Of a stretch of DNA of 64,000 bases, positions 23,939-32,855 are shown piece after piece. The DNA is taken from positions 1 through 64,000 of the forward strand of contig URAM01000007.1 of NCBI GenBank assembly GCA_900545815.1, read 5' to 3'. This DNA comes from an uncultured Eubacteriales bacterium (GTDB lineage Bacteria > Bacillota > Clostridia > Oscillospirales > Oscillospiraceae). The notes under the pieces were generated by a model. The model had not been told where the DNA came from, did not search any database, and saw only the letters and a list, made by a program, of their open reading frames with translations. Every line of letters begins with the position of its first letter. Position 1 is the first letter of the stretch. A program made the translations under genes and the position numbers.

Positions 23939-25132
23939 ATCCTATCCATTCATTCTGCTCCCGTTGCGGCGGCAGCAGCTCTGCTGACTGCCTTTCTCAT
24001 CGCGTATTTCGCCACGCCCTTCGCCATGAAGGCGGCGCTCCGGGCGGGAGCCATTGATATGCCCGGCAAGGCCGGTACCGACAGCGCCCGACATCTGCAT
24101 AAAAAACCCACCCCCCGTATGGGTGGCTTGGCCATCTTCGTGGGCTTCGTGTGCAGTGCCCTGCTCTTTGCGCCCTTGGGGCCTAAGAACATCAGTATGC
24201 TGGCCGGAGCGACCATGATCGTGCTCCTAGGGGTCTTTGATGACATCTACGACCTGCCGGCTATGAAAAAGCTGGTGGTGCAGCTGGCGGCTGCCGCTGT
24301 GGCGGTGCTGGGCGGCAACAAGATCTACTTTTTCAGCCGCTTGATGTCCCTGGGCGGGCACTGGGATTTGGGCATCCTGTCCGTCCCCGTCACCCTGTTC
24401 TGGATTGTCCTCATCACCAATGCCGTCAATCTGATTGACGGCTTGGACGGCCTGGCGGCTGGCGTGTCTACCATCTCCTGCGTGAGCTTGGTCATCATCG
24501 CCCTGGTCTATTCCAATCCAGGTGTGGCCATCATCACCAGCGCCTTGGCCGGGGGCTGCATCGGCTTCCTGCCCTATAACCGGCCGCCCGCCAAGATTTT
24601 TATGGGGGACACCGGTTCCACCCTGTTGGGGTATGTGATGGCCGTGGCCAGTATCCAGGGCTTGTTCAAATTTTACGCCATTATCTCCTTCGTCATCCCC
24701 TTCCTCATGCTGGGGGTGCCCATCTTTGACACCTGCTTTGCTGTCATCCTCCGCCTGTATCACGGGGAAAGTCCCTTCAAGGCGGATCGGGAGCACGTCC
24801 ACTACCGGCTGATGGACATGGGCTTTTCCAAGAAACAGACCGTGGCTGTCCTCTACGGCGTTTCCGGCCTATTGGGTCTGACCGCTGTGGTCAGCGCAGC
24901 CAGCGGCTTGAGCCGCGGGCTGATCCTGCTGGTGGTGCTGAGCCTGGCAGGCATCGCCACCTGGAAGGGCGTGGGGCGTCACCGTGCGTCTGCTACAGAG
25001 CAGCTGGAGGAGACACCCTTGTCCGAACCGGTGGACGAGGATGTAGAGGAAGAAGAATCGGAAGAACCGGAGGAGGACGGCGCTTCCGATGGGTACGCTA
25101 AAGACCCATCAGAAGAACCAGGGCGAGAATGA
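23939..25132 (+). CDS. Undecaprenyl-phosphate sugar-1-phosphate transferase (WecA/TagO/MraY-like)
   Basis: Polytopic membrane enzyme that transfers a sugar 1-phosphate from a UDP-sugar to undecaprenyl phosphate, starting a cell-wall glycopolymer. Diagnostic motifs are NLIDGLDGLAAG, MGDTGSTLLG and HVHYRLMDMGF. The first ATG in frame (24026) would cut off the N-terminal membrane helix; the frame is open back to 23933 and encodes it (AAAALLTAFLIAYFATPFAMK). AAGGAG (23924-23929) is followed by ATC at 23939 and ATT at 23948, but by no ATG, GTG or TTG in frame. I therefore place the start at ATC with low certainty. The C-terminus is a Glu-rich cytoplasmic tail. Confidence 0.85.
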   Translation: MLSIHSAPVAAAAALLTAFLIAYFATPFAMKAALRAGAIDMPGKAGTDSARHLHKKPTPRMGGLAIFVGFVCSALLFAPLGPKNISMLAGATMIVLLGVFDDIYDLPAMKKLVVQLAAAAVAVLGGNKIYFFSRLMSLGGHWDLGILSVPVTLFWIVLITNAVNLIDGLDGLAAGVSTISCVSLVIIALVYSNPGVAIITSALAGGCIGFLPYNRPPAKIFMGDTGSTLLGYVMAVASIQGLFKFYAIISFVIPFLMLGVPIFDTCFAVILRLYHGESPFKADREHVHYRLMDMGFSKKQTVAVLYGVSGLLGLTAVVSAASGLSRGLILLVVLSLAGIATWKGVGRHRASATEQLEETPLSEPVDEDVEEEESEEPEEDGASDGYAKDPSEEPGRE

Positions 25133-25415
25133 TGAGCCATTCGTCATCCTCCGATTCTCGGAACAGATAGATCAAAATAAAGAGCAGCAGAAAATCCCCG
25201 TGATCCAGCTGGCTCAGGCCGAATTTGTCCAACAGACCGGCCAGACCGGTCTTTCCCGTGGCGTTCCCGCCGCCGCTCCCGCCCTTGCCCAGAAGGGAAG
25301 AAAGCAGAGCGGATAGGGGAGAGCGCCCTTTGGGCGGATGATCTTCCCTGGGCGGCGTGCCTGACGGAGGAGAGACGGGGCGGAACCCGTCAGGGGGAAT
25401 GAATTGATTATACAT
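25098..25415 (-). CDS. Unknown small protein with C-terminal membrane helix
   Basis: 105 aa, no recognised family. The N-terminal half is Pro/Gly/Ser-rich (HPPKGRSPLSALLSSLLGKG), and the C-terminal third holds hydrophobic stretches (FLLLFILIYLF and WLIILALVLLMGL) separated by an acidic RESEDDE turn. Its start overlaps the stop of the next gene upstream by 8 bases, so the two are translationally coupled. Its 3' end overlaps the 3' end of the convergent transferase gene by 35 bases. It is the last of three minus-strand genes of unknown function. Confidence 0.6.
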   Translation of the reverse strand: MYNQFIPPDGFRPVSPPSGTPPREDHPPKGRSPLSALLSSLLGKGGSGGGNATGKTGLAGLLDKFGLSQLDHGDFLLLFILIYLFRESEDDEWLIILALVLLMGL

Positions 25416-25851
25416 AGCCTTTCTCCCGAAACAGTTGCATGGCAGCTCGGATCACCCGAGACAAGCGGGTGATCTGTATGGCCTTTTCCACTTTCGCCCA
25501 TCGCTCCGGCCGCAGAAAGGGCTGAAGGGCATGGAGTAGTGCGGCTTTCTCATCGTCCGACCGGTTGTACTCTTGAAAGAGGGCGCCGATGGTCTGGAGC
25601 ATGGACGGATCCAGGTTCTGGAGCATGGCCAGGGGATTGCTCCCGCCCGAAAAGGCGGAGGCCAGACCGGACAGGTCGGGCAGCCCCGACCCACCGCCGC
25701 CGGAGGGAACCGGCGGCTGGACACTGGGCGGAGCGGCGTCTGTTGGCTTCGGGTCGGTCTGACCGGTCAGCGAGTCGGCCAGCGCCATGATCTGCCCCAT
25801 CGCTTCCGGTGAGGAGAGGATGGAGTTGAGTTTTTCTTCAAAATCATCCAC
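25408..25851 (-). CDS. Unknown protein, middle gene of a three-gene operon
   Basis: 147 aa, not recognised. It starts MDDFEEKLNSILSSPEAMGQ, followed by a Pro/Gly/Ser-rich linker (residues about 32-60) and a helical C-terminus with DEKAALLHALQPFLRPERW. The opening segment SILSSPEAMGQIMALADSL resembles the short helical modules of the upstream gene (SPEAKQLLTLL), suggesting that the two belong together. SD AAAGGGAGGTCAG upstream. Confidence 0.6.
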   Translation of the reverse strand: MDDFEEKLNSILSSPEAMGQIMALADSLTGQTDPKPTDAAPPSVQPPVPSGGGGSGLPDLSGLASAFSGGSNPLAMLQNLDPSMLQTIGALFQEYNRSDDEKAALLHALQPFLRPERWAKVEKAIQITRLSRVIRAAMQLFREKGYV

Positions 25852-25895
25852 AGCAGTCTGACCTCCCTTTCAAACCTGTTGTGTGCAGGGTGGAT

Positions 25896-26183
25896 TCAGC
25901 GTTTCTTGTCCTGGTCTGGCAACTTGGCTTGGAGCTGCGCCATCAGCTGCGCTCCCTCTGGGCGGTTCATCACATCGTTGACCATGGTCATCAGTGCCGC
26001 CGTGTCACCGGCCTTGGCCTGCTGAGCGGCAGCCTTCAGTCCGGTGTTGTGCTGGGCATTGAGCAGGGTCAGCAGCTGTTTGGCCTCCGGAGAGCCTAAG
26101 AGGGTTTTCAGAGCGCTGGGATTTTTCAGCAGCGCCGCCGCCTCTGGAGACTGGAGGGGATTGGGTGTGGAAGATCGGTTCAT
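25896..26183 (-). CDS. Unknown small helical protein, first gene of a three-gene operon
   Basis: 95 aa, no signal peptide or membrane span. Two helical modules carry similar text: LQSPEAAALLKNPSALKTL and SPEAKQLLTLLNAQ. The C-terminus is basic (LPDQDKKR). SD AAGGGGGTCCTG. It is divergent from the phosphodiesterase gene, with only 68 bases between start codons. Function unknown; no sporulation or phage marker is visible. Confidence 0.6.
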   Translation of the reverse strand: MNRSSTPNPLQSPEAAALLKNPSALKTLLGSPEAKQLLTLLNAQHNTGLKAAAQQAKAGDTAALMTMVNDVMNRPEGAQLMAQLQAKLPDQDKKR

Positions 26184-26251
26184 AACAGGACCCCCTTTTG
26201 ATGTTCGTGCTTTTCCAGTCTATGCACGGCGAAATAGGAAGTGACCAAAAA

Positions 26252-26746
26252 ATGAAAGTGCTTGTCTTTTCCGACTCCCACGGAAATGAAACGAATATGA
26301 TCACGGCCATTGAGCAGGAGACGCCAGATATGGTGCTCCACCTGGGCGATTGTTGGGAGGACGTCCAGGAGCTGCGCTGGATCTATCCAGAGCTGGCCAT
26401 CGAACAGGTGCCCGGAAACTGTGATGACGTTCCGTTGGAGGAGTTGGAGCGTGTCATCCAGGTGGCCGGATACCGTCTCGCCTTCTGCCATGGGCATAGT
26501 CGTGGTGTGAAGCGAGATCAACGAGGAATCATCTGCCTGGGAGAGGAGACCGGGGCAGATCTTGTCCTGTATGGACATACGCACCAGCGGCACTGTGAGA
26601 AGTGCGGACGCTTTTACCTGATGAACCCAGGCAGTGTGGGCATGGGTTCGGTCAGCTATGGCGTGCTGTACCTGGAGGAAGGGCAGTGTCGGGGTGTGAT
26701 CAAAGGAGTTTTTTCTGAGGAGGAATACTATGCTTTTGCTGATTGA
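26252..26746 (+). CDS. Phosphodiesterase/metallophosphoesterase, YfcE/MJ0936 family
   Basis: 164-aa metal-dependent phosphodiesterase; the natural substrate is unknown. All metal-binding motifs are visible: DSHGN (residues 8-12), GDCW near 46, GNCDD, FCHGH and GHTHQ. The ATG at 26252 starts MKVLVFSDSHG, the family norm, with AGGAAGTGA upstream; the longer frame has no SD. Its last 17 bases overlap coaX, so the two are coupled. Confidence 0.9.
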   Translation: MKVLVFSDSHGNETNMITAIEQETPDMVLHLGDCWEDVQELRWIYPELAIEQVPGNCDDVPLEELERVIQVAGYRLAFCHGHSRGVKRDQRGIICLGEETGADLVLYGHTHQRHCEKCGRFYLMNPGSVGMGSVSYGVLYLEEGQCRGVIKGVFSEEEYYAFAD

Positions 26747-27518
26747 CGTTGGGAATACCAACATCGTATTCGGGGTGTACAAAGACAACAAACAGGTGGG
26801 CAGCTTTCGTCTGACCAGCAACGTGACCAGAACATCGGATGAGCTGGGTCTCAACGCCTGTGCTTACTTCCAGCGTTTTGGATTGAATCCCTGCCAGGTA
26901 CAGGATGTCATCATCTGCTCCGTGGTGCCTGGCATCATGCACGCATTGACCAATGCCATCATCAAGTACTTCGGCCGAGTGCCCCTGGTGGTCAATGAAC
27001 ACGTTTTCCCCACCTTGAAGTATCCGGAAGGGGTCGATCCCTACGCCCTGGGCGCAGACCGCTCGGTGGCCTGCATGGCAGCCGTAGAAAAGTACGGTGC
27101 GCCCCTCCTTGTTTTGGACTTCGGCACCGCCACCACCTTGGACGCCATCGACCCCGATGGCTGCTATCGCGGCGGCTGCATCCTGGCCGGCGTCCAGATC
27201 TCCATCAACGCCCTGTTCCAGCGCACGGCTCAGCTGCCCCAGATCGAGTTGGCTGTGCCGGACACCTTCCTGGGCATGGACACCGTCAGCCAGATCCAGA
27301 TCGGCGGCGTGTTGGGCTACATCGGCTCGGTAGAATACCTGATCCGCAACACGAAGAAGGAATTGAAGGGCGGAGACAACGCCAAGGTGGTGGCCACCGG
27401 CGGCTTGGCGCGCTTGATTTCGGAAAATACGGATACCATCGACGTGGTAGATGGCGGCTTGATCCTGGACGGCTTGGTGAGCATCTATGAGAAGTATCAG
27501 GCGGAGAAGGACAAGTAA
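26730..27518 (+). CDS. coaX: Type III pantothenate kinase
   Basis: First step of coenzyme A synthesis, ATP-dependent and not inhibited by CoA. The 262-aa ASKHA-fold protein has the phosphate-binding DVGNTNIVFGVY at residues 6-17, the family motif GADRSVACMAA, and DFGTATTLDAID. SD GAGGAGGAATAC lies within the preceding gene. Terminator at 27541-27578. Confidence 0.96.
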   Translation: MLLLIDVGNTNIVFGVYKDNKQVGSFRLTSNVTRTSDELGLNACAYFQRFGLNPCQVQDVIICSVVPGIMHALTNAIIKYFGRVPLVVNEHVFPTLKYPEGVDPYALGADRSVACMAAVEKYGAPLLVLDFGTATTLDAIDPDGCYRGGCILAGVQISINALFQRTAQLPQIELAVPDTFLGMDTVSQIQIGGVLGYIGSVEYLIRNTKKELKGGDNAKVVATGGLARLISENTDTIDVVDGGLILDGLVSIYEKYQAEKDK

Positions 27519-27540
27519 GGCGTTCCTCCGCCACAGACGT

Positions 27541-27578
27541 CAGAATGGCACAGCAAAAGTTGTGCCATTCTCTTTTTT
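27541..27578 (+). terminator. Terminator after coaX
   Basis: AGAATGGCACA / TGTGCCATTCT perfect stem with a run of six T. Confidence 0.92.
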
Positions 27579-27645
27579 ATCATTCTATTTTCCGTGATTA
27601 TCTGCTATACTAAACTTGTATCACTATGGATGGAGGAGCCACGAC

Positions 27646-28560
27646 ATGGACCGTTACACGCAATTAGAAACCCAGCTGCGAAACAGCTGCCCCAATTTGA
27701 CCTTATTGCAGGAGGAACCGATGAGTCGGCATACCTCCTTTCAAATTGGCGGCCCCGTTCGTCTCATGGCTCTCCCAGACTCAGAAGAAACGCTGGCGGA
27801 AGCACTGCGCGCAGCGCGGAAGGTGGGCATCACCCCCTACTTGTTGGGCAACGGTACCAACCTGCTCTGTCAGGATGAACCCATGGATTGCTTCGTCCTC
27901 AAGACCACCCATGGCTTGACCCGCTTGGAGCTGCTGGACGAAACCACCATTGCCTGCGGCGCAGGCATCAGTCTGGCGCGTCTGGCGGGTTTTGCCCAGC
28001 AGCATGGATTGACCGGCCTGGAGTTTGCTGCTGGCATCCCCGGCTCCCTGGGCGGCGGCATCGTCATGAACGCCGGCGCCTACGGCGGTGAGCTGAAAGA
28101 TGTGCTGGTGGAGACCTACTACCTGACTCAGGCGGGACAAAAGGGCATCCGCCGAGGGGAGGAACAGCACCTGGGCTACCGCACCAGCGCCTTCTCCTGT
28201 GGGCATGAGATCATCATCGGCGGCGTCCTAAAACTGCAGTCCAGCGACCCAGCCGCCATCCAGGCGCGGATGGAGGAGCTGGCTGAAAAGCGCAGGAGCA
28301 AGCAGCCCCTGGAATATCCCAGCGCCGGCAGCACGTTCAAGCGTCCGGCTGACGGCTTCGCCGCCGCCCTTATCGACCAGTGCGGGCTAAAGGGGCTGAC
28401 CGTAGGCGGCGCCCAGGTCAGCGAGAAACACGCCGGATTCGTCATCAACCGAGGCGGCGCCACCTGTGCTGACGTGCTGGCGCTGACCGATCAGATCCGA
28501 GAGATCGTCCGAGAGAAGAAGGGGATCACCTTGGAGCTGGAGATCAAACGAATGCCCTGA
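27646..28560 (+). CDS. murB: UDP-N-acetylenolpyruvoylglucosamine reductase
   Basis: FAD enzyme that makes UDP-MurNAc for peptidoglycan. The 304-aa protein is the type II (short) MurB: FAD contacts in NGTNLLC and GIPGSLGGGIVMNAGAYGGE, YRTSAFS, and the proton-donating serine in SAGSTFKRP. EKHAGFVINRGGATCADVL is near the C-terminus. I chose the ATG at 27646 (GGATGGAGGAGCC upstream). It starts the conserved murB-rapZ-yvcK-whiA cluster; rapZ begins 47 bases later. Confidence 0.96.
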   Translation: MDRYTQLETQLRNSCPNLTLLQEEPMSRHTSFQIGGPVRLMALPDSEETLAEALRAARKVGITPYLLGNGTNLLCQDEPMDCFVLKTTHGLTRLELLDETTIACGAGISLARLAGFAQQHGLTGLEFAAGIPGSLGGGIVMNAGAYGGELKDVLVETYYLTQAGQKGIRRGEEQHLGYRTSAFSCGHEIIIGGVLKLQSSDPAAIQARMEELAEKRRSKQPLEYPSAGSTFKRPADGFAAALIDQCGLKGLTVGGAQVSEKHAGFVINRGGATCADVLALTDQIREIVREKKGITLELEIKRMP

Positions 28561-28607
28561 TTCCACTTTGGAAAGAGAGAGAACATCCGAAAGGAGTGGA
28601 AAAATCT

Positions 28608-29477
28608 ATGCAAATGATCATCATCTCCGGACTCTCCGGTGCTGGCAAGAGCACGGCAGGAGAGTTTTTGGAGGACGAAGGGTTTTACACCATTGACAAT
28701 ATGCCCGCACTGCTCATGCCCCGCTTCGCGGAGCTGTGCCTGAGCGGCAGCGGCGGCTATGACAAGGTGGCCATGGTCAGCGACATCCGAGGCGGGAAAA
28801 ATTTCGATGAGCTGTTCTGCGCCCTGGATACCATGCGGGAGATGGGCATCGACTGTAAGCTCCTCTTTCTGGAGGCGTCCGTCCCCGCCATCATCAAGCG
28901 TTTTAAGGAGACCCGCCGCAGCCATCCGTTGGAGGGAGGCACGGTGTCCCTGTCTCAGGCGGTGGAAGGGGAGAAATTATTGCTGGCTCCCGTGCGGGAG
29001 CGGGCGGATTATATCATCGACAGCACCAACTTTGCCAACAACGGCCAGCTGCGCAGCGTCCTGCGGCAGATGTTCGGCACCAGCAGCGAGCGGATGCACC
29101 TGCGGGTGAACGTCCAGTCCTTTGGCTACAAGTACGGCCTGCCCTTAGAGGCGGACTTGGTGTGGGATGTGCGCTTTTTGCCCAACCCCTTCTATGAGAA
29201 GAACCTGCGCAGCCAGACTGGTCTGGACGAGCCGGTGCGGGAATTTTTGTTCCGGTATGACGAGACCAAGACCTTTTTGGCCAAGTGCCAGGATATGCTG
29301 GCCTTCCTGCTCCCTCTGTACGAGGCGGAGGGGAAAAGCACCTTGGTGCTGGCGGTGGGCTGTACTGGCGGACAGCATCGCTCGGTGGCCATGGCTCACT
29401 CCCTGTCTGAGATCATCCGGGAGCTGGGCTACCAGGTGGCGGAAAGCCATCGGGATATGACCCGGGAGCGGAAATAG
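28608..29477 (+). CDS. rapZ: RNase adapter/nucleotide-binding protein RapZ (YvcJ)
   Basis: P-loop protein; in Firmicutes YvcJ binds and hydrolyses nucleotides, and the enterobacterial RapZ controls small RNA decay. The 289 aa include Walker A GLSGAGKST (8-16) and a C-terminal domain with VGCTGGQHRSVAMA, the phosphate-binding site of RapZ. AAAGGAGTGG is the SD. It ends 11 bases before yvcK. The rapZ-yvcK-whiA order is conserved across Firmicutes and Actinobacteria. Confidence 0.95.
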   Translation: MQMIIISGLSGAGKSTAGEFLEDEGFYTIDNMPALLMPRFAELCLSGSGGYDKVAMVSDIRGGKNFDELFCALDTMREMGIDCKLLFLEASVPAIIKRFKETRRSHPLEGGTVSLSQAVEGEKLLLAPVRERADYIIDSTNFANNGQLRSVLRQMFGTSSERMHLRVNVQSFGYKYGLPLEADLVWDVRFLPNPFYEKNLRSQTGLDEPVREFLFRYDETKTFLAKCQDMLAFLLPLYEAEGKSTLVLAVGCTGGQHRSVAMAHSLSEIIRELGYQVAESHRDMTRERK

Positions 29478-29488
29478 GAGGAGCCGAC

Positions 29489-30529
29489 ATGAGCGATTCC
29501 AAAATTCCCGTAGGCGGAGGCCCTCGCGTCACCGCCCTAGGTGGCGGCACCGGACTGTCCACCATGCTGCGGGGTCTGAAATACTATACCAACAACCTGA
29601 CCGCCATTGTCACTGTGGCCGATGACGGCGGCGGCTCCGGAATGCTGCGGCAGGATCTGGGGATGCCCCCTCCTGGCGACATCCGCAGCTGCTTGCAGGC
29701 CATGGCCAATGCAGAACCCATTATGGAAGACCTGCTGGACTACCGGTTCCAAGAGGGCAGCCTGGCAGGGCAGAGCTTTGGAAATCTGTTCCTGGCAGCG
29801 CTGAATGGCATCTCTCCCTCCTTTGACCAGGCGGTAGCTCGGATGAGCGAGGTTCTGGCCATCACGGGACAGGTGCTGCCGGTGACCAATGAGAACGTGA
29901 ACGTGGTGGCACAGTTTGAAAACGGCACTTCGGTGAAAGGGGAGTCCAAGATCTCCGCCTTCAAGCGTGCCCAGAACTGCCGCATCGCCCAGGTGCGCAT
30001 GGAGCCGGAGCATCCGGCGGCGCTGCCTGCTGCGCTGGACGCCATCCGCAAGGCGGACATCATCCTCCTGGGGCCGGGGAGTCTGTACACCAGCGTCATC
30101 CCCAACCTGTTGGTGGATGGCGTGGCGGAGGCGGTAGCCCAGTCCAACGCCCTGCGCATTTACATTGCCAACATCATGACCCAAGAGGGGGAGACGGAGG
30201 GCTATACCCTGTCCGACCATCTGAAAGCCCTCTTTGCCCATTCCAAACCTGGTTTAGTAGACCTGTGCTTGGCTAATTCCACCCCCATCTCCCAGGATCT
30301 GCAAAACCGTTATCGGGTGGAGAACGCTGCCCCCATTCTCATTGATCGGGCGGCGGTGGAGGCGCTGGGGGTGGAGCTGACCTGCTGTCCCCTGGCCAAC
30401 GAGGGCGCTCACCAGGAGCGTGCCCGCCACGATCCGGTGAAGCTGGCACGAGCGGTGATGGATCTCATCGAGCACTATTGTGTCCGCACCTGGACGGACA
30501 GCGGTATCCGCTATATCCGGGAAACCTAA
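29489..30529 (+). CDS. yvcK: Gluconeogenesis factor YvcK (CofD-like)
   Basis: CofD-family protein that binds UDP-sugars and is needed for growth on gluconeogenic carbon and for cell shape in Bacillus. 346 aa, starting after an AGGAGG site. The glycine-rich nucleotide loop is ALGGGTGLSTMLRGLK near residue 16, followed by VADDGGGSGMLRQDLG and LGPGSLYTSVIPNLL. Middle gene of the cluster. Confidence 0.94.
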   Translation: MSDSKIPVGGGPRVTALGGGTGLSTMLRGLKYYTNNLTAIVTVADDGGGSGMLRQDLGMPPPGDIRSCLQAMANAEPIMEDLLDYRFQEGSLAGQSFGNLFLAALNGISPSFDQAVARMSEVLAITGQVLPVTNENVNVVAQFENGTSVKGESKISAFKRAQNCRIAQVRMEPEHPAALPAALDAIRKADIILLGPGSLYTSVIPNLLVDGVAEAVAQSNALRIYIANIMTQEGETEGYTLSDHLKALFAHSKPGLVDLCLANSTPISQDLQNRYRVENAAPILIDRAAVEALGVELTCCPLANEGAHQERARHDPVKLARAVMDLIEHYCVRTWTDSGIRYIRET

Positions 30530-30575
30530 AGAGAACCCCTGCCATCCCAACCGGCAGGCGAAGGAGTCGAACACC

Positions 30576-31469
30576 ATGTCCTTTTCCTCGGAAACCAAAG
30601 CGGAGCTGTGTCGGGAGAAGCTCAGCCACTTGGAGTGCGTCCAGGCGGAAGCCTACGGCGTGCTGCTTTTCTGTAATGTCTACACGCCCAGCGAGGTGCG
30701 CATCACCACCCGTTCCCTGGACTTCGCCCAGCGGCTGCCCAAGCTGTTCCATCGGGCCTTTGAGGTCACCTTTGATCAGATGCCGGAGGAGCAGGGGGGC
30801 GGAGCGTTTGTGTGTACAGATCGGGAGCAGATCGCCCGGATGATGGACGCCTTCGGCGCCAACGCCGAGAGTCTGCTCTTTCACCATATCAATTATGGCG
30901 TCCTGGAGGAGCGGGGCACGAAGGCGGCCTTTTTGCGGGGCGCCTTTCTGACCGGCGGCTCAGTGACTGACCCGCAGAAGCGCTATCACTTGGAGCTGAC
31001 CACCTCCCACTACTATGTTCACCGAGAGCTGCAAGCCCTGTTGCCTGAGCTGGACTTCCACCCCAAGGAGACGACCCGAAAATCCAATTATGTGACCTAC
31101 TTCAAACAGAGCGAGGCCATTGCTGACGTGCTCACCACCATCGGCGCGCCCCTGGCGGCCATGGAGGTGATGAATGCCAAGGTGGAGAAGAACTTGATGA
31201 ACGGGGTCAACCGGCGCTTGAACTGTGACGTGGCCAACGTGGACAAGGCCGTTCAGGCGGCACAGGGACAGATCCAGGCCATCCACCGGCTGGAAAGCCG
31301 TGGGGAGTTGGCAAAGCTGCCGGAAAAGCTCCAGGAAACCGCTCGGCTGCGGCTGGACTATCCGGAGCTGTCCCTGGCCCAGCTGGCGGAGGCGGCGATG
31401 CCGCCAGTGACCAAATCCTGTCTCAACCACCGGCTGCGGAAGCTGGTGGAGCTGGGAAAAGAAGGATGA
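30576..31469 (+). CDS. whiA: Sporulation/cell-division regulator WhiA
   Basis: DNA-binding protein with a degenerate homing-endonuclease fold at the N-terminus and a helix-turn-helix at the C-terminus; it affects division and chromosome segregation in Bacillus and sporulation in Streptomyces. 297 aa, starting MSFSSETKAELCREKL, with RGAFLTGGSVTDPQKRYHLE in the central domain and PELSLAQLAEAAMPPVTKS for the C-terminal HTH. GCGAAGGAGTCG is the SD. Last gene of the cluster, followed by a strong terminator. Confidence 0.95.
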   Translation: MSFSSETKAELCREKLSHLECVQAEAYGVLLFCNVYTPSEVRITTRSLDFAQRLPKLFHRAFEVTFDQMPEEQGGGAFVCTDREQIARMMDAFGANAESLLFHHINYGVLEERGTKAAFLRGAFLTGGSVTDPQKRYHLELTTSHYYVHRELQALLPELDFHPKETTRKSNYVTYFKQSEAIADVLTTIGAPLAAMEVMNAKVEKNLMNGVNRRLNCDVANVDKAVQAAQGQIQAIHRLESRGELAKLPEKLQETARLRLDYPELSLAQLAEAAMPPVTKSCLNHRLRKLVELGKEG

Positions 31470-31470
31470 C

Positions 31471-31514
31471 AAAAAGCAGATTCCGAACGAGAATGGTTCG
31501 GAATCTGCTTTTTT
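31471..31514. terminator. Bidirectional terminator between whiA and the acyltransferase
   Basis: A stem of about 16 pairs, GCAGATTCCGAAC / GTTCGGAATCTGC, flanked by A and T runs, so it works for both convergent genes. Confidence 0.93.
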
Positions 31515-31524
31515 GATCGGTATA

Positions 31525-32655
31525 TCAGGCCGCATTGTGCGAAGGCGGCAAGTGTTTGGCTCTGGTCAGGCGTTGGAGTCGAGAGACGATGGCGTGCAGG
31601 ACAACGCCCGCTGCCAGGATGCCCACATACATCAGGAGGCACTGTTCCCGAGGGCGCAGGGCAGAACCATAGGTGGACACCAAGCGGATGAGAAAGATCT
31701 GCAACAGGTAGATGGGCAAGCTCAGGGCACCTAGGTAGAGGAAGAATCGGTTGAGTGCGGCATGCTTTTTCCGCTGGGCGAAATAACCCACCTCGCTGAA
31801 GCTCAGGGTGATGGCCACAGCCAGCACCAGCAGAACCTGTCCGCTGAACCGGCGGTCGGTATAGCAGCAGGCGTAGAAGAAGGCCAGCCCATATCCGGCA
31901 ACTTGCAGCAGGGAGAATAGGATGCGCTTGCCGGTGGAAAAGGAGATCTGGGAGAGCCGTCGGCTGGCTTCGTAGCAGACTGTGCCCAGGGCGATCTCCC
32001 CCAGCGCACGGAAATTACAGGCAAAGGTGATCGCCCACCAGTCCTGTCCCGTGCCGGCCAGGTTGCCATTGAGTTGGATGAGGGCGCCGGTCATCAGGAT
32101 GCCCAGCAGGAGGCCGAACAAGGAGGTAAAGGAGAAGTAGAATTTCCGGCAAATTGGGTATAATACAGCCATTGCGATGAGCATGGAGCTGATGTACCAG
32201 CTGGGCAGCCCAGTGAAGCTAGCATCGGAGAGGCCGGTTTCCTGCAAGAAGAACAGGCTGGGGAGATAGGGGACGAACCAGCCTGGGTGCAGGTTCTCTT
32301 TGGTCAGCAGAAAGAGCAGACAACCGATGGCGCAGGCGGGAAGGTAGTAAGGCCACAGAGCCTTGACCTTCCCCCACAGGAAACGGATGGTCTCCACCCC
32401 CACCGGCTCCGGTTGGAGTTTTCCGATGCACGCTTGGGACTGTCGGCGGTAGATGGACTTGGCCATAAGGAAGCCGGAGACCAGGAAGAAAAATTCTACG
32501 CCGATGTACCCGTTCCGGAAAAGGGTGAGCTTGAACTCCTCGCCGGAGAACAGGATGAGCTTGCGGTCCCAGAGGGTGCCGGCGATGTGAAAGAAGATGA
32601 TAGAAGATGCAAAGAGAAAGCGCATCAGCTCAATGGTCGCGTTGCGTTGCTTCAT
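31525..32655 (-). CDS. Acyltransferase 3 family membrane protein
   Basis: A 376-aa polytopic protein of the OafA/acyltransferase-3 family, which O-acylates surface sugars or other envelope molecules. It starts MKQRNATIELMRFLFASSII, with the family's R-F and HIAG (FFHIAG) residues in the first two helices, then FFLVSGFLMA, followed by about eight further membrane segments. The acceptor cannot be deduced. It stands alone between whiA and dnaE, on the opposite strand; a TTTT-rich stretch precedes it. Confidence 0.85.
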   Translation of the reverse strand: MKQRNATIELMRFLFASSIIFFHIAGTLWDRKLILFSGEEFKLTLFRNGYIGVEFFFLVSGFLMAKSIYRRQSQACIGKLQPEPVGVETIRFLWGKVKALWPYYLPACAIGCLLFLLTKENLHPGWFVPYLPSLFFLQETGLSDASFTGLPSWYISSMLIAMAVLYPICRKFYFSFTSLFGLLLGILMTGALIQLNGNLAGTGQDWWAITFACNFRALGEIALGTVCYEASRRLSQISFSTGKRILFSLLQVAGYGLAFFYACCYTDRRFSGQVLLVLAVAITLSFSEVGYFAQRKKHAALNRFFLYLGALSLPIYLLQIFLIRLVSTYGSALRPREQCLLMYVGILAAGVVLHAIVSRLQRLTRAKHLPPSHNAA

Positions 32656-32808
32656 GATCGTTTTGGTTCCCTCCCTAGCATTTTACAAGAATGGCGGAAA
32701 AAGAGGTTCAAGAGGAACATTATTTGGTATTTTACCATGTCAATAGCAGGAACACAAGGGGGAGAAAGAAAAAATGCCGATGTTTAACTTTTTTGGCGAG
32801 CGGAACTG

Positions 32809-32817
32809 TGGTATACT
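32809..32817 (+). promoter_or_regulatory. Extended -10 promoter of dnaE
   Basis: TGGTATACT at 32809-32817 has a consensus-like TATACT with TG one base upstream. There is no good -35 at 17 bases, which fits an extended -10 promoter. It lies about 40 bases before the gene. Confidence 0.55.
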
Positions 32818-32855
32818 GGTTTCTTACCAAAGAATGTGAGAGGAAGTGGGGCGCA

